From Polaromonas sp. A23 (GTDB lineage Bacteria; Pseudomonadota; Gammaproteobacteria; Burkholderiales; Burkholderiaceae_C), in assembly GCF_002001015.1 (NCBI RefSeq), contig NZ_MUNO01000016.1:19518-83517 (forward strand): a stretch of DNA of 64,000 nucleotides. Direction: 5' to 3'. The notes under the pieces were generated by a model. The model made no database searches. It saw nothing but the letters and a program-made list of their open reading frames with translations, and had not been told where the DNA came from. The position numbers were made by a program, and so were the translations under genes. Shown here piece after piece: positions 26,927 through 36,729 of this stretch. Every line of letters begins with the position of its first letter. Positions within the stretch are counted from its first letter, which is position 1.

Positions 26927-27001
26927 ATGCCCATCATTGCCTGGTTACTTGGTGTTCCGATCAGCGTCATCATCCTTTTGATGTTGTTTGGCGTCTTTTA
27001 A
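26927..27001 (+). CDS. 24-residue hydrophobic small protein
   Basis: The ATG at 26927 opens a short frame beginning MPIIAWLLGVPISVI and ending MLFGVF before TAA: one transmembrane helix with no charged residue. AGAGAA precedes the ATG at good spacing. I have a recollection of very similar short peptides in Comamonadaceae, which supports it being real, but this is from memory and unverified. It is probably a membrane-inserted small stress protein. Confidence 0.5.
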   Translation: MPIIAWLLGVPISVIILLMLFGVF

Positions 27002-27160
27002 GGAGCTGGGGCACATCCATGCTTCGAAAACGCATTATTTTTGCCGCTACCAACAGTCCGTGAAACAGCGCGGGTGATCCAGGTTGGGAGATGACTTTCG
27101 GAACGATCTTCGGATCGCGACGGCAAGGCCACGGGCCGGGGTTTCCCATGCGCAATCGTT

Positions 27161-27583
27161 TTAGCGAACGCGAGCGAAGGGGCCGAAACAGGCCTTGAGT
27201 GATGCGTTCTGGCAGACCAGCATCTTGTCGGCAAGAGGGCTGAACTGGATGAACCGCGTACTCTCTTCTCCCGGGCCACCCAGCAGGGCGCCGGAGCAGT
27301 CCTTCTTGTCATTTTGCCGAACCACTGTTTCCACCAGTTTATAGAAGCCACCCGCATCCGGCACTTTGGTCACTTCATAGGTTTTCTCGGCAACTTCCTG
27401 GCCACTGGTCGCCAGCACTGTGCGGTCACTTCTGTAGTGCCACGTTTCCGCGCAGGAGCCGCCGAATAACGCCCATGTCCAGGTTCCCACCAAAGGATGG
27501 GATGCAGCAGCGGCGGGCTCGCCAGCGGCATGCAGCATAGGTGTACAGAGCGCGATGCAGGCAGTGAAGAGCAGGTGTTTCAA
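27161..27583 (-). CDS. Exported hypothetical protein
   Basis: 140 residues if started at the TTG at 27583, which has AAGGAT eight bases upstream and gives a clean signal peptide (LKHLLFTACIALCTPMLHA). An ATG 39 bp further upstream lacks a ribosome site. The mature part (HPLVGTWTWALFGGSCAETWHYRSD, FYKLVETVVRQND, KMLVCQNASLKACFGPF) has four cysteines, likely two disulfides, and a lipocalin-like GTW opening. Function unknown. It is divergent from the lipoprotein gene at 27825. Confidence 0.7.
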   Translation of the reverse strand: MKHLLFTACIALCTPMLHAAGEPAAAASHPLVGTWTWALFGGSCAETWHYRSDRTVLATSGQEVAEKTYEVTKVPDAGGFYKLVETVVRQNDKKDCSGALLGGPGEESTRFIQFSPLADKMLVCQNASLKACFGPFARVR

Positions 27584-27824
27584 GTTGGAAGATCCTTGTG
27601 TGGAAATAGGGGTGCGGGCCATGCTGCAATGCTACCCGCTGTGGGGTGACCGTGAAGCATCTGCACATCTGGTAACCACCTTCACTTTGCCGGATGCATT
27701 TAAACACCGTGCCTACATCGCTTGACGCTTCAATGACCGGGCAGCTTTCACAAAAGCTGAGCTGTGCCCGACGCGGGTTCGCCTGCCGGGCAATCCGGAA
27801 AGTATCCAAATCACGGAGAAACTC

Positions 27825-28043
27825 ATGTTGAAAAAATCACTGATCCTGCTCGGAACGGTCGCTATTCTGGGCGGCTGCGTGGCAGTACCTTATGCGGTCG
27901 AACCGCCGCCTCGCTCTCACGGAGGGTATGGCTACGGCGACCGTGATCACGATGGTGTGTCCAACCGCGCAGACCGTGATCGGGATGGCGATGGGGTGCC
28001 CAATCGTCATGATCGCCGTCCAGACAATCCGCGCAGGTATTAA
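27825..28043 (+). CDS. Small lipoprotein with Asp-rich calcium-type repeats
   Basis: A 72-residue lipoprotein with the lipobox LGGC (cysteine at residue 18). The mature part has a Gly/Tyr patch, then DRDHDGVSNRADRDRDGDGVPN, two thrombospondin type 3-like DxDxDG loops that usually bind calcium. The C-terminus is Arg/Pro-rich. Such proteins sit in the outer or inner membrane facing the periplasm. Upstream GGAGAAACTC is the ribosome site. Role unknown. Confidence 0.75.
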   Translation: MLKKSLILLGTVAILGGCVAVPYAVEPPPRSHGGYGYGDRDHDGVSNRADRDRDGDGVPNRHDRRPDNPRRY

Positions 28044-28099
28044 GGCCGGAGGAGCTGGCGTGGCTATAGTGGGGGCCACTCACCTTGAAGGATGCTCCC

Positions 28100-28573
28100 A
28101 TGAAAAAAATCCCGCTGTTTCTCCTGTTGTTGTTGGCCATGTGGACGCAGGCGCGTGCCGAGAGCATTGGCGAGGTGGACACGGTTTTCAAATTCATCGG
28201 ACCGGATCACAAAATCGTTGTTGATGCGCATGACGATCCCAAGGTCAAGGGAATTACCTGTTATGTTTCGCGCGCCAAGACCGGGGGTATCAAGGGAGCC
28301 GTGGGGCTGGCTGAGGACAGGTCGGAAGCTTCCATTGACTGCCGCCAGGTGGGACCGGTGTCTTTTCTGAAACCGCTGCCAGTGCAGGAAGAGGTTTTCA
28401 GCGAAAGGATTTCCCTCATTTTCAAGAAAATACGCATTGTGCGGATGGTGGACGCCACCCGCAATACGCTGGTCTACCTGACCTACTCCGACCGGATCAT
28501 TGAAGGTTCCCCGCAGAACAGTGTGGCGGCTGTGCCGGTTGACCGCGCCATGAAAATTCCGTTGCAGCCTTGA
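28100..28573 (+). CDS. creA: CreA family periplasmic protein
   Basis: A 157-residue protein with signal peptide [20 protein letters not shown]. The CreA core [44 protein letters not shown] and [27 protein letters not shown] is unmistakable. CreA proteins are exported and of unclear function. Two cysteines (CYV and DCR) may pair. The ATG at 28100 is preferred to a TTG 15 bp upstream because it begins the signal peptide. Confidence 0.9.
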   Translation: MKKIPLFLLLLLAMWTQARAESIGEVDTVFKFIGPDHKIVVDAHDDPKVKGITCYVSRAKTGGIKGAVGLAEDRSEASIDCRQVGPVSFLKPLPVQEEVFSERISLIFKKIRIVRMVDATRNTLVYLTYSDRIIEGSPQNSVAAVPVDRAMKIPLQP

Positions 28574-28868
28574 CCGGCGCGAAGGGGCAGCGCGCCCGCA
28601 GGGCACTCCCCCCATGGTTTTGGGGATGGCGGCTGACCTGCAACACGGAATTATCCCTATGTCAAATATTGACAGGGAGCCCACACTTTCTATCTAGTAG
28701 GTTCATTCACCGTGCACAATATGCTCAACCCTTGTAACCAAGGCAAAGGAACCGGCAAGGAATGACGCAGTCTCTCCCTGGTGTATCCGTAGGCACTTGT
28801 GCCGCCGTCAGGCGGGCAGCTACGTCTGCTCGCCTTCCGCATTTCTGCGGTGACCAAAGGACGTTCAG
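28574..28868. other. Intergenic region, no recognised feature
   Basis: About 295 bp between creA and the giant sensor gene. I see no coding signal or terminator with a T tract. The region directly upstream of the GTG start has AAAGGA about nine bases away as a ribosome site. Confidence 0.5.
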
Positions 28869-31800
28869 GTGAAGAGCAAGGACGATCTGACCGAGGAAAA
28901 CCGGCGGCTGAAGGCCCGGCTGGCCGAGCTTGAAGGCACCCAAAAAACACTGGATGCGGAGCTGGCTGAACAAGCCGCAGAGCTCGAAGTCCTCAAAAAC
29001 AGCGTGCGCGGCCTGCGTGACCTGGCCACTCTGTCTGCCGACTGGTATTGGGAGCAGGATGCCGACCTCCGCTTCGTCCGGTTCACCGGCGAGCAGGCGG
29101 CTGTCGTGCTGGACATAGAACGGGATAGCAACATTGGCAAGCGCCGGTGGGAGCTTCCTGGCGCCATCCCGCTCAGCGGTTCCTGGGACGCTCACCGTGC
29201 GGTGCTTGACGCGCACCAGCCTTTTCGCAATTTCGAATACATGCGCAAGTTGGGCGACGACTTGCCCCATTATTTGTCGGTCAGCGGTGTCCCCGTGTTT
29301 GACAACCAGAACCGCTTCGTGGGTTACCGTGGAACGGTTCACGACATTACCGCGATCAAGCGTTCGGAAGAGTCGCAGCGCCAGGCGTCGCTTTTTCTTG
29401 ACGAGGTTGTCGACAATATCCCGATTGCCTTTCATTTGAAATCGGTCCAGCAGGGCCACCGGATTGTGGCCTGGAACAAGGCTGCCGAGGCGCTTTACGG
29501 CATTTCGCGCGAGGAGACCATCGGCCGAACCATGCACGACCTGTGGCCCAAGGCGATTGCAGACAACATGCTTGCGGCCGACCTTGAACTCGCTGCCGGC
29601 GGTGTTCCGCAGGATTTTCCGGACCGTATTGCTTACACCAGGCATCGCGGCACCATCCATGTTCACATGCGCAAGGTGCCTCTTAAAGACGCCGACGGTG
29701 CCGTCACGCATATTCTGATTGCCGCGGAAGACATTACCGCGACTCTGGAAGCCGAGGCCCGCCTGCTGCACAGCCAGGAGCGCTTTCGCAATCTCACCGA
29801 GCTTTCATCCGACTGGTACTGGGAGACCGACGACCAGTTCCGATTTACCGTGTTATCCGGCGGAGAGACGGAAGAGGCCAGACGCAAGATTGGCGAGCAT
29901 CTAGGCAAAACCCGATGGGAAATTGACCCCAGTGCGGCCAATAAGGTGCTCTGGGAAAACCACCGTGCTCTGCTCGAACGGTATGAAACCTTTCGCAACT
30001 TCGAATACGAGCGCAGGGACCCGGATGGCAGCAGGGCTGTTTTATCCATTAGCGGCGAGCCGTTCTTTGACGCCAAGGGCCGGTTCTGCGGTTATCGCGG
30101 CGTGGGCAGCGACATCACGGAGCGACTGGTTGCCCAGGAAAATCTGCGCCGAAGCGAGGAGCGTTTTCGAAGCCTGACCGGTCTTTCTTCGGACTGGTAC
30201 TGGGAGCAGGACAAAGAGTTCCGCAATATTTTTGTCTCCAATGACCTCGCACGATCAGGCAAGGCGAGCCAAACCATTGGGGAAGGGCAATGCCGATGGG
30301 AACTTCCAAACTCCGCGCCGCTTGTCGGCAACTGGGAAGAGCACAAGGCAGTTCTTGCCGCACATTTGCCGTTTAGAAATTTCGAATACCAACTCACGGC
30401 TGATGACGGCAGCGTGCTTTTCCGCAGTGTCAGTGGAGAGCCGGTATTTGGCGCAGACGGTTCCTTTGAAGGTTACCGCGGCGTGGGGGCTGACATCACC
30501 GCGCGCAAGCAGGCGGAACTGGCGTTGCGGGCCGGGGAGGCGCGTTTTCGCACCGTTGTTGCGGCCCTGGCGGAGGGTGTCGTGCTGCGCGATGCGGAAG
30601 GGCGCATCGTCGATTGCAATGCCAGCGCGGAGCGCATTCTCGGCAAGACCCTGGCCCAGATGGAAGGGCAGACCGTTGCCGGACCCGAGTGGGAGATGCT
30701 CCGTGAAGATGGCTCGTTGATGCCCGAGGAGGACCACCCCAACCTGGTCGCCAAGCGGACCGGTTTACCCCAGTCGAACGTCGTGGTTTGTTACCGCAAA
30801 CCCGATGGAAGCATCCTGTGGGGGCTGCTTAATGTGCAACCCCTGTTCAATGAATCGAGCCCGACGCCCAGTGGTTTTGTCACCACCATTACCGACATCA
30901 GCAACCGCAAGCGCGCCGAGACGGAAATCGTCAGGCTCAATGTCGATCTCGAAAATCGTGTTTTGCGCCGTACCGCCCAGCTGGAATCAGCCAACAAGGA
31001 GCTGGAAGCATTCTCCTACTCTGTGGCGCATGACCTCCGGTCTCCCCTTAGTGCCATTGACGGCTACTGTGCACTGTTGCAAAAAACGGTGCCACCGGAG
31101 TCCGGTGAGCGCGCCGTTCACTACCTGACCCGTATACGCGAGGGCGTGCGCCGCATGGGCGAACTCACGGACGGCCTGCTGTCTCTGGCTCAACTCTCAC
31201 GCACGAGCCTCAACTGGGACGTGTTTGACCTCAGTGCCGAGGCGGGCAAAGTCATAGGGCAACTGACCGAGGCCGATGCCGGGCGTGAGGTCAAGGCAAG
31301 CATAGAACCCGGCATGCTGGTCAAGGCAGATGCATCACTGCTGCGCCAGGTGCTGGAGAATCTGATTGCCAACGCGTGGAAGTTCACGTCTAAAAAAGCC
31401 CGGGCCGAGATAACGATTGGAAAGGAAACCGGACCCGATCATCAGTCTGTGTACTTTGTCCGTGACAACGGCGCCGGCTTTGACATGGCTTATGTGGACA
31501 AGCTGTTCGGTACTTTCCAGCGTCTGCATTCACCGGATGAATTTGCCGGCAGCGGCATTGGACTGGCCACGGTCAAGCGCATCATCAGCCGGCATGGCGG
31601 GCGCATCTGGGCCACCTCTGCACTCGGTGAAGGCAGCACGTTCTACTTCACCTTGGGAGGAGCTCAGAACGAGGCGCTGGGGGCGGAAAATGCTTCTGAA
31701 GAAGACTCCAGCATGGCTCTGGCTCTTCCGCGTTCGCGGCGTCTGTATGCAGGTTCTGCCAGTGAGCCCTTCGACGCTTCCTCACATCCCATCAGCAGTG

Positions 31801-34800
31801 ACCACGATGCCGTTCCCGCGAGTGACCAGTTCAGCAATGCCTTTGAACACGCAGCGATCGGAATGGCGCTTATTGCCGTGGATTCCCGTCGCCTGCGTGT
31901 CAACAGCGCGTTCTGCCAGATGCTCGGTTATTCGGAAGCAGAGATGCTCGCGCGCACTGTCCAGGAGATCACCCATCCCGATGACGTCGAATGGGATGTG
32001 CTGCAGCGCAAGCGGGCGTTGGCGGGCGAAATTGAAACCTATAACTGGGAAAAGCGTTACCTGCACAAGACCGGGCGCATTGTGTGGGGGCACCTGACTT
32101 GCTCCCTGGTACGCGACGCCGACCGCAAGCCCTTGCACTTTATTTCGCAGGTGCAGGACATTACCGAGCGCAAAGAGTCCGAACGCATCTTGCGCGCGAG
32201 CGAGGAACGCTTCCGCGCGCTGACCGAGTTGTCGTCCGACTGGTTCTGGGAGCAGGACGAGAACTTCCGGTTTGTTCAAATTACCGGCGAAATTACACAT
32301 GCACACCTGACCGCCAATTCACGCGAAAGGGCGCTCGGAAAAACGCGGTGGGAGCTGGACAATGTCAACATGGACGAAAGCGTCTGGGCCGCCCATAAGG
32401 CCCAGCTGGAGCGGCATGAGGTCTTCCGTGACTTTGAAATCACACGGCTCGATGCGCAGGGCCAGCTTCGTTATGTGGCCATCAGCGGTGTGCCCATTTT
32501 CGATGCTTCGGGGCGTTTTACGGGTTACAGGGGCACAGGCCGTGACACGACCGAAATGCACCGGTTCAGCGAAGCGCTACGGGCCAGCGAGTTGCAGTTG
32601 CGCCAGATCACGGATACCGTGCCGGCCCTGATTGCCTATGTGGATGCTGAGCAGCGTTTTCGCTTTCACAACCGCGCCTACGAAGAGGCCTTCGGACTCA
32701 CCCGTGAGCAGATCGAAGGCAAAACGATGCTGGAGGTCATGGGCCCCGAGTTCTATGAGCGGGTACGGCCGCGGGTCGAAGAGGTCATGACAGGGTACCC
32801 GGTGGTGTACGAACGTACCCAAAAAACGGCCCGGGGCGACCAGCGAACTTTTGTTGTCAACTATTTCCCCAGATACGGGGAAGGCGATGAAGAGGGGCAG
32901 GTGGTTGGTTTTTATTCATTGGCCACCGACATCACGAACCAAAAAGAAGCCGAGCGGGTTCTGCAGGAGAGTGAAGAGCGCTTCCGGACGCTGACCGAGT
33001 TGTCCTCTGACTGGTTCTGGGAACAGGATGAGAATTTCCGCTTTGTTGAGGTCAAGGGCAAACATAAAACGGTAACCGCATCGCCCAATCCCCGAGCCCA
33101 GATTTATGGCAAGACGCCCTGGGAGCTCGACGCGAATATGGACCCAGCCATGGTGGCGGACCTCAAAGCCCGGCATGCGCGACATGAAGCTTTCCGCAAT
33201 TTTGAGTTCGCCCGGCCTGGGTCCGATGGTGCGATGCGATATATGAGCGTTAGCGGCATGCCGATCTTCGATGCTGCCGGGCGTTTTACCGGTTACCGTT
33301 CGGTCGGTCGAGACATCACGGAAATACGCAAGTTCAGTGACGCGCTACGGGCCAGCGAACGCCAGCTTCGCGAGATCACGGACACTGTGCCCGCGTTGAT
33401 TGCTTATGTGGACAAGGATCAGTGTTTCCGCTTTCATAACCGCGCCTACGAAGAGGCCTTCGGTTTGTCTTATGAACAGTTCGATGGGAAACATCTGCGT
33501 GATGTGATGGGCGAGGAATTTTATGAGAGGGTACGCCCTCGGGTCGAAGAAGTCCTGACGGGTTATCCGGTGGCGTATGAGCGCACGGGCAAGACTCCCC
33601 GGGGCGAAGTCCGGGACTATGTCGTCAATTATTTTCCGAGGTATGGCGATGGCGAGGAAGAAGGGGAGGTTATCGGTTTTTACTCCCTGGCCACCGACAT
33701 CACCGAGCTCAAACGCATAGACCGCATGAAGAGCGAGTTTGTCTCCACGGTCAGCCATGAATTGCGCACACCACTCACCTCCATTCGCGGCTCGTTGGGC
33801 CTCATCTCCGGCGGTGTGGCCGGGCAGCTTCCCGATGCCGTCAAGACACTGGTGGGGATTGCCAAGAACAACTGTGAGCGCTTGATCCGGCTGATCAACG
33901 ACATCCTGGACATCGAGAAAATAGAGTCGGGCAAGATGAGCCTTAATCTGGAGGTGGTGGAGCTCCGGCCTCTGATGGTGCAGGTGCTGGCCGCCAACGA
34001 GGGTTTCGGCACTGCGCAAAACGTCGGCCTGAGCCTGAACTTTCCGGACGACGAGATCAGGGTCAATGTTGACAGCGACCGCCTGGTCCAGGTTGTGACC
34101 AACCTGCTGTCCAACGCCATGAAATTTTCACCGCCGGGCAGTGTTGTGGAAGTGCATGTGCTGCATGTGGGCGCAGGTGTGCGGGTAGAAGTCCGGGACC
34201 ACGGGCCGGGCATTCCTGAAGAGTTTCGCAACCGGATTTTCCAGAAGTTTTCGCAGGCCGACTCGTCCGACACGCGCCAGAAGGGTGGAACCGGGCTGGG
34301 ATTGAATATCTCGCGGGCGATCATTGAGCGGCTGGGCGGCAGCATCGGGTTTTCCACCGAACCGGGCGTGGGCACCACGTTTTTCTTTGAGCTTCCAGAG
34401 TGGAAGGAATTGCCGGCGGCGGTGATATCTCCCGAATCACACGGCCCCGCCCGTCCGCGCATTCTGATCTGCGAAGACGATCGCGATATCGCCCGCCTGA
34501 TCGGCATGATGCTGGACAAAGGCGGTTTCGATTCCGACATGGTGTTCAGCGCTGCGCAGGCGCTGGCACTCCTTGAGAAAAATCGCTACGCCGCCATGAC
34601 GGTTGACCTGAAGCTGCCCGACCAGGACGGTATTGCGTTGATTCGCCAGTTGCGCAAGCAGGAAAACACCCGCGACTTGCCCATTGTTGTGGTGTCGGCC
34701 ATGGCCGGTGAAGGGCAGATCGCCTTCAACAACCAGCCGCTGACCGTGTCTGACTGGCTGGACAAACCGATCGACGAAAACCTGCTGGTGCTGGGGATGC

Positions 34801-35207
34801 GCCGTGCGATTGACGGCATGGCCGCAGGCAAACCACGGATCCTCCATGTCGAGGATGACCTGGATATCCAGCGCATTACCGCCGCGATTGTTCAGGACTT
34901 TGCCACCTTTGAATTTGCGGCAACCCTCGAGGAAGCCCGGACGCGCTTGCTCGGGCAGCGCTTTGACCTGGTGCTGCTGGACCTCACCTTGCCAGGTGGT
35001 TCGGGCTGGGATTTGGTGGCCGACATCGAAGCGTTGGACCACCCGCCCCCGGTGGTTGTTTTCTCGGCCAGTGAAGTCAGGCGGAGTGACAGGGGTCGCG
35101 CTGCAGCCGTGCTGATCAAGGCGCAGACCTCGAATGAGGAGCTGCTGCAGACCCTTCAGCGCGTGCTGGCCCAGGACCGTGCGTCCGGGTTTGCGCCAAT
35201 GATCTGA
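28869..35207 (+). CDS. Giant soluble multi-PAS sensor with two histidine kinase cores and two receivers
   Basis: A 2112-residue protein starting at GTG, with an N-terminal coiled coil and no membrane helix. Five PAS domains (about 50-690) precede the first HisKA (H721 in SVAHDLRSPL) and its HATPase (to about 930). Five more PAS domains (about 965-1615) precede a second HisKA (H1630 in [10 protein letters not shown]) and HATPase (GGTGLGLNISRAI). Two receivers follow with D1913 (MTVDLKLPD) and D2038 (VLLDLTLPG). PAS domains with the signature SSDWYWEQD or SSDWFWEQD recur five times. PAS7-8 and PAS9-10 are a tandem duplication with a period near 770 bp. Two complete kinases in one chain suggest an ancient fusion of two genes. 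Signal unknown. Confidence 0.92.
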   Translation: MKSKDDLTEENRRLKARLAELEGTQKTLDAELAEQAAELEVLKNSVRGLRDLATLSADWYWEQDADLRFVRFTGEQAAVVLDIERDSNIGKRRWELPGAIPLSGSWDAHRAVLDAHQPFRNFEYMRKLGDDLPHYLSVSGVPVFDNQNRFVGYRGTVHDITAIKRSEESQRQASLFLDEVVDNIPIAFHLKSVQQGHRIVAWNKAAEALYGISREETIGRTMHDLWPKAIADNMLAADLELAAGGVPQDFPDRIAYTRHRGTIHVHMRKVPLKDADGAVTHILIAAEDITATLEAEARLLHSQERFRNLTELSSDWYWETDDQFRFTVLSGGETEEARRKIGEHLGKTRWEIDPSAANKVLWENHRALLERYETFRNFEYERRDPDGSRAVLSISGEPFFDAKGRFCGYRGVGSDITERLVAQENLRRSEERFRSLTGLSSDWYWEQDKEFRNIFVSNDLARSGKASQTIGEGQCRWELPNSAPLVGNWEEHKAVLAAHLPFRNFEYQLTADDGSVLFRSVSGEPVFGADGSFEGYRGVGADITARKQAELALRAGEARFRTVVAALAEGVVLRDAEGRIVDCNASAERILGKTLAQMEGQTVAGPEWEMLREDGSLMPEEDHPNLVAKRTGLPQSNVVVCYRKPDGSILWGLLNVQPLFNESSPTPSGFVTTITDISNRKRAETEIVRLNVDLENRVLRRTAQLESANKELEAFSYSVAHDLRSPLSAIDGYCALLQKTVPPESGERAVHYLTRIREGVRRMGELTDGLLSLAQLSRTSLNWDVFDLSAEAGKVIGQLTEADAGREVKASIEPGMLVKADASLLRQVLENLIANAWKFTSKKARAEITIGKETGPDHQSVYFVRDNGAGFDMAYVDKLFGTFQRLHSPDEFAGSGIGLATVKRIISRHGGRIWATSALGEGSTFYFTLGGAQNEALGAENASEEDSSMALALPRSRRLYAGSASEPFDASSHPISSDHDAVPASDQFSNAFEHAAIGMALIAVDSRRLRVNSAFCQMLGYSEAEMLARTVQEITHPDDVEWDVLQRKRALAGEIETYNWEKRYLHKTGRIVWGHLTCSLVRDADRKPLHFISQVQDITERKESERILRASEERFRALTELSSDWFWEQDENFRFVQITGEITHAHLTANSRERALGKTRWELDNVNMDESVWAAHKAQLERHEVFRDFEITRLDAQGQLRYVAISGVPIFDASGRFTGYRGTGRDTTEMHRFSEALRASELQLRQITDTVPALIAYVDAEQRFRFHNRAYEEAFGLTREQIEGKTMLEVMGPEFYERVRPRVEEVMTGYPVVYERTQKTARGDQRTFVVNYFPRYGEGDEEGQVVGFYSLATDITNQKEAERVLQESEERFRTLTELSSDWFWEQDENFRFVEVKGKHKTVTASPNPRAQIYGKTPWELDANMDPAMVADLKARHARHEAFRNFEFARPGSDGAMRYMSVSGMPIFDAAGRFTGYRSVGRDITEIRKFSDALRASERQLREITDTVPALIAYVDKDQCFRFHNRAYEEAFGLSYEQFDGKHLRDVMGEEFYERVRPRVEEVLTGYPVAYERTGKTPRGEVRDYVVNYFPRYGDGEEEGEVIGFYSLATDITELKRIDRMKSEFVSTVSHELRTPLTSIRGSLGLISGGVAGQLPDAVKTLVGIAKNNCERLIRLINDILDIEKIESGKMSLNLEVVELRPLMVQVLAANEGFGTAQNVGLSLNFPDDEIRVNVDSDRLVQVVTNLLSNAMKFSPPGSVVEVHVLHVGAGVRVEVRDHGPGIPEEFRNRIFQKFSQADSSDTRQKGGTGLGLNISRAIIERLGGSIGFSTEPGVGTTFFFELPEWKELPAAVISPESHGPARPRILICEDDRDIARLIGMMLDKGGFDSDMVFSAAQALALLEKNRYAAMTVDLKLPDQDGIALIRQLRKQENTRDLPIVVVSAMAGEGQIAFNNQPLTVSDWLDKPIDENLLVLGMRRAIDGMAAGKPRILHVEDDLDIQRITAAIVQDFATFEFAATLEEARTRLLGQRFDLVLLDLTLPGGSGWDLVADIEALDHPPPVVVFSASEVRRSDRGRAAAVLIKAQTSNEELLQTLQRVLAQDRASGFAPMI

Positions 35208-35261
35208 GCACGAGTGCGAATGGCAGGGTTGTGAGTCGGCAAGGAGCGCAAATCGAGGCAA

Positions 35262-35318
35262 AAATCGGGCTTGGGCCCTTTTGCAACGGGTGCAAATAGC
35301 TATTATTTTGATAGCTAA
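35262..35318 (-). repeat. Gene-end intergenic repeat, copy C
   Basis: On the minus strand it begins right after the VOC gene stop codon with TAGCTATCAAAATAATAGC, then TTGCACCCGTTGCAAAAGGG. The TAGCTAT/ATAGCTA arms form a hairpin, and the rest matches the CGCCCGT..GGG core of the other copies. Confidence 0.6.
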
Positions 35319-35768
35319 TTACGTGGCAGGCGTTTCCATCATCGCGGTGTAACGGCGCTGCATTTCTTCGGGCGCCACGTCCTCGATGCTGTGGCCCACA
35401 CTCCAGCGATGGCCGCTCGGATCGCGGAAACTGCCCGAACGTTCGCCATAGAAATGATCTTGCGCGGCCATCTCCAGCGTGGCGCCCGCCTGCAGCGCCC
35501 GGGCGATCACTTCATCGCAGTTGTCAACGTGCAGGTGCAGCGTGACCGCAGTGGGCACACCAGCCTTGGGCCCCAAAATCCCGTACTCGGCAAACTCCTC
35601 GGAGATCATCAGTGTGGTGCCTGCGAAGTCCAGCTCGGCATGGCCCAGGCGGCCGCCGGGTTCGACCAGCCGGAATTTTTCGGTGGCACCAAACACCGAA
35701 CTGTAGAACGCGATGGCTTCGCCCGCGTCGCGGACATGGAGATAGGCAAACAGTTCATGGATGGCCAT
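35319..35768 (-). CDS. VOC family (glyoxalase/bleomycin-resistance-like) protein
   Basis: A 149-residue protein with two beta-alpha-beta-beta-beta repeats (ELFAYLHVRDAGEAIAFYSSVFG; TLHLHVDNCDEVIARALQAGAT) and the C-terminal DPSGHRWSVGHSIED typical of PhnB/YdcI-like VOC proteins. Potential metal ligands are H4, E43 or H41, and the His/Glu in the second half. Substrate cannot be predicted. It is monocistronic, with a repeat directly behind the stop codon and the AraC regulator gene upstream on the same strand. Confidence 0.88.
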   Translation of the reverse strand: MAIHELFAYLHVRDAGEAIAFYSSVFGATEKFRLVEPGGRLGHAELDFAGTTLMISEEFAEYGILGPKAGVPTAVTLHLHVDNCDEVIARALQAGATLEMAAQDHFYGERSGSFRDPSGHRWSVGHSIEDVAPEEMQRRYTAMMETPAT

Positions 35769-35879
35769 GGTCGCTCCTGATTCAGGTTGGAGAAAGACGC
35801 AGTCTATCGACAGGCGCGTATCAGGTCTTGAAGAAAATTGACACGCGAACGAATCAGTCGAATGGATCAGTCGAATGAA

Positions 35880-36716
35880 TCAGTATTTCGGGGATGAGCG
35901 TGCGCCGGACACAGGCACATGATTGGGTGATACCACCGGCGCCCGGCGGTACAACTCCGGGGTGAGACCGGAGAATTCACGGAAATCGCGGTTGAAGTGA
36001 GGTTGGTCGTTGTAGCCGGCTTCCATGGCGACATCTGCCAGCTCCATCCATGTCCCGGTGCCGGTGCGCTGCATCAATTCCAGTGCATGCTGAAAACGCC
36101 GCACCCGGCTGTAGAGCTTGGGAGACAGGCCGACCGTTTCGGAAAACAGCCTGATGAACTGCCGGTGGCTGTAGCCACTGTGTGCCGCGACTTGCCGTAC
36201 GCTGATGCCTGCCTTGAGCTGGGCTACCGCACGTTTCACCATGAACAGCGTGCTTGAAGCTGGCGCCGGTTGCAGCCGCGCAAGCAGCAGTGTTTGCAGG
36301 CGCAGCATTTTTTGCGCCGGTGACGATGCTTCGAGCAGCTGCTCCCGCATCAACCCGGCGCTGGCGCCCCACAAGTCGTCCAAACGGACGTGTTGTTCGC
36401 ATAACTCGTCGGCCGGCAAGCCCAGCAGCACCTGCGCCGCGCCGGGCAGCAACTGCACACCCGCTGACTCCGAGCTGGCGACTGCCTTGACGTAGTGGCG
36501 TGTTCGCGCGCCGCTGGCAAGGGCATGGCCCAGGCTCTGGGTGGCGTCAGCGTGCCCGTCTCGAAAAATGCGGACAGCAGGACCGGACAGGCGAAAGACA
36601 ACATGCATTTCGCCAGTCGGAAGCATATGTTCACGTGGGTGGCTGGCTTCACCCGGCATGCCCAGCCAGACGGACTTGACCAGGCCGGCGAGTGCTGGGA
36701 GGGGCGCCTGCTGCAT
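35880..36716 (-). CDS. AraC family transcriptional regulator
   Basis: 278 residues from MQQAPLPALAGLVKSVWLG; an earlier in-frame ATG would overlap the next gene. The N-terminal domain (HMLPTGEMHVVFRLSGPAVRIF) resembles the DUF6597 ligand-binding domain. The C-terminal AraC domain has two helix-turn-helices: SVRQVAAHSGYSHRQFIRLFSE and WMELADVAMEAGYNDQPHFNRDF. The effector and targets are unknown. It is followed by the VOC gene on the same strand, which might be a target. Confidence 0.9.
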   Translation of the reverse strand: MQQAPLPALAGLVKSVWLGMPGEASHPREHMLPTGEMHVVFRLSGPAVRIFRDGHADATQSLGHALASGARTRHYVKAVASSESAGVQLLPGAAQVLLGLPADELCEQHVRLDDLWGASAGLMREQLLEASSPAQKMLRLQTLLLARLQPAPASSTLFMVKRAVAQLKAGISVRQVAAHSGYSHRQFIRLFSETVGLSPKLYSRVRRFQHALELMQRTGTGTWMELADVAMEAGYNDQPHFNRDFREFSGLTPELYRRAPVVSPNHVPVSGARSSPKY

Positions 36717-36729
36717 CAAGGGCGCTGGG

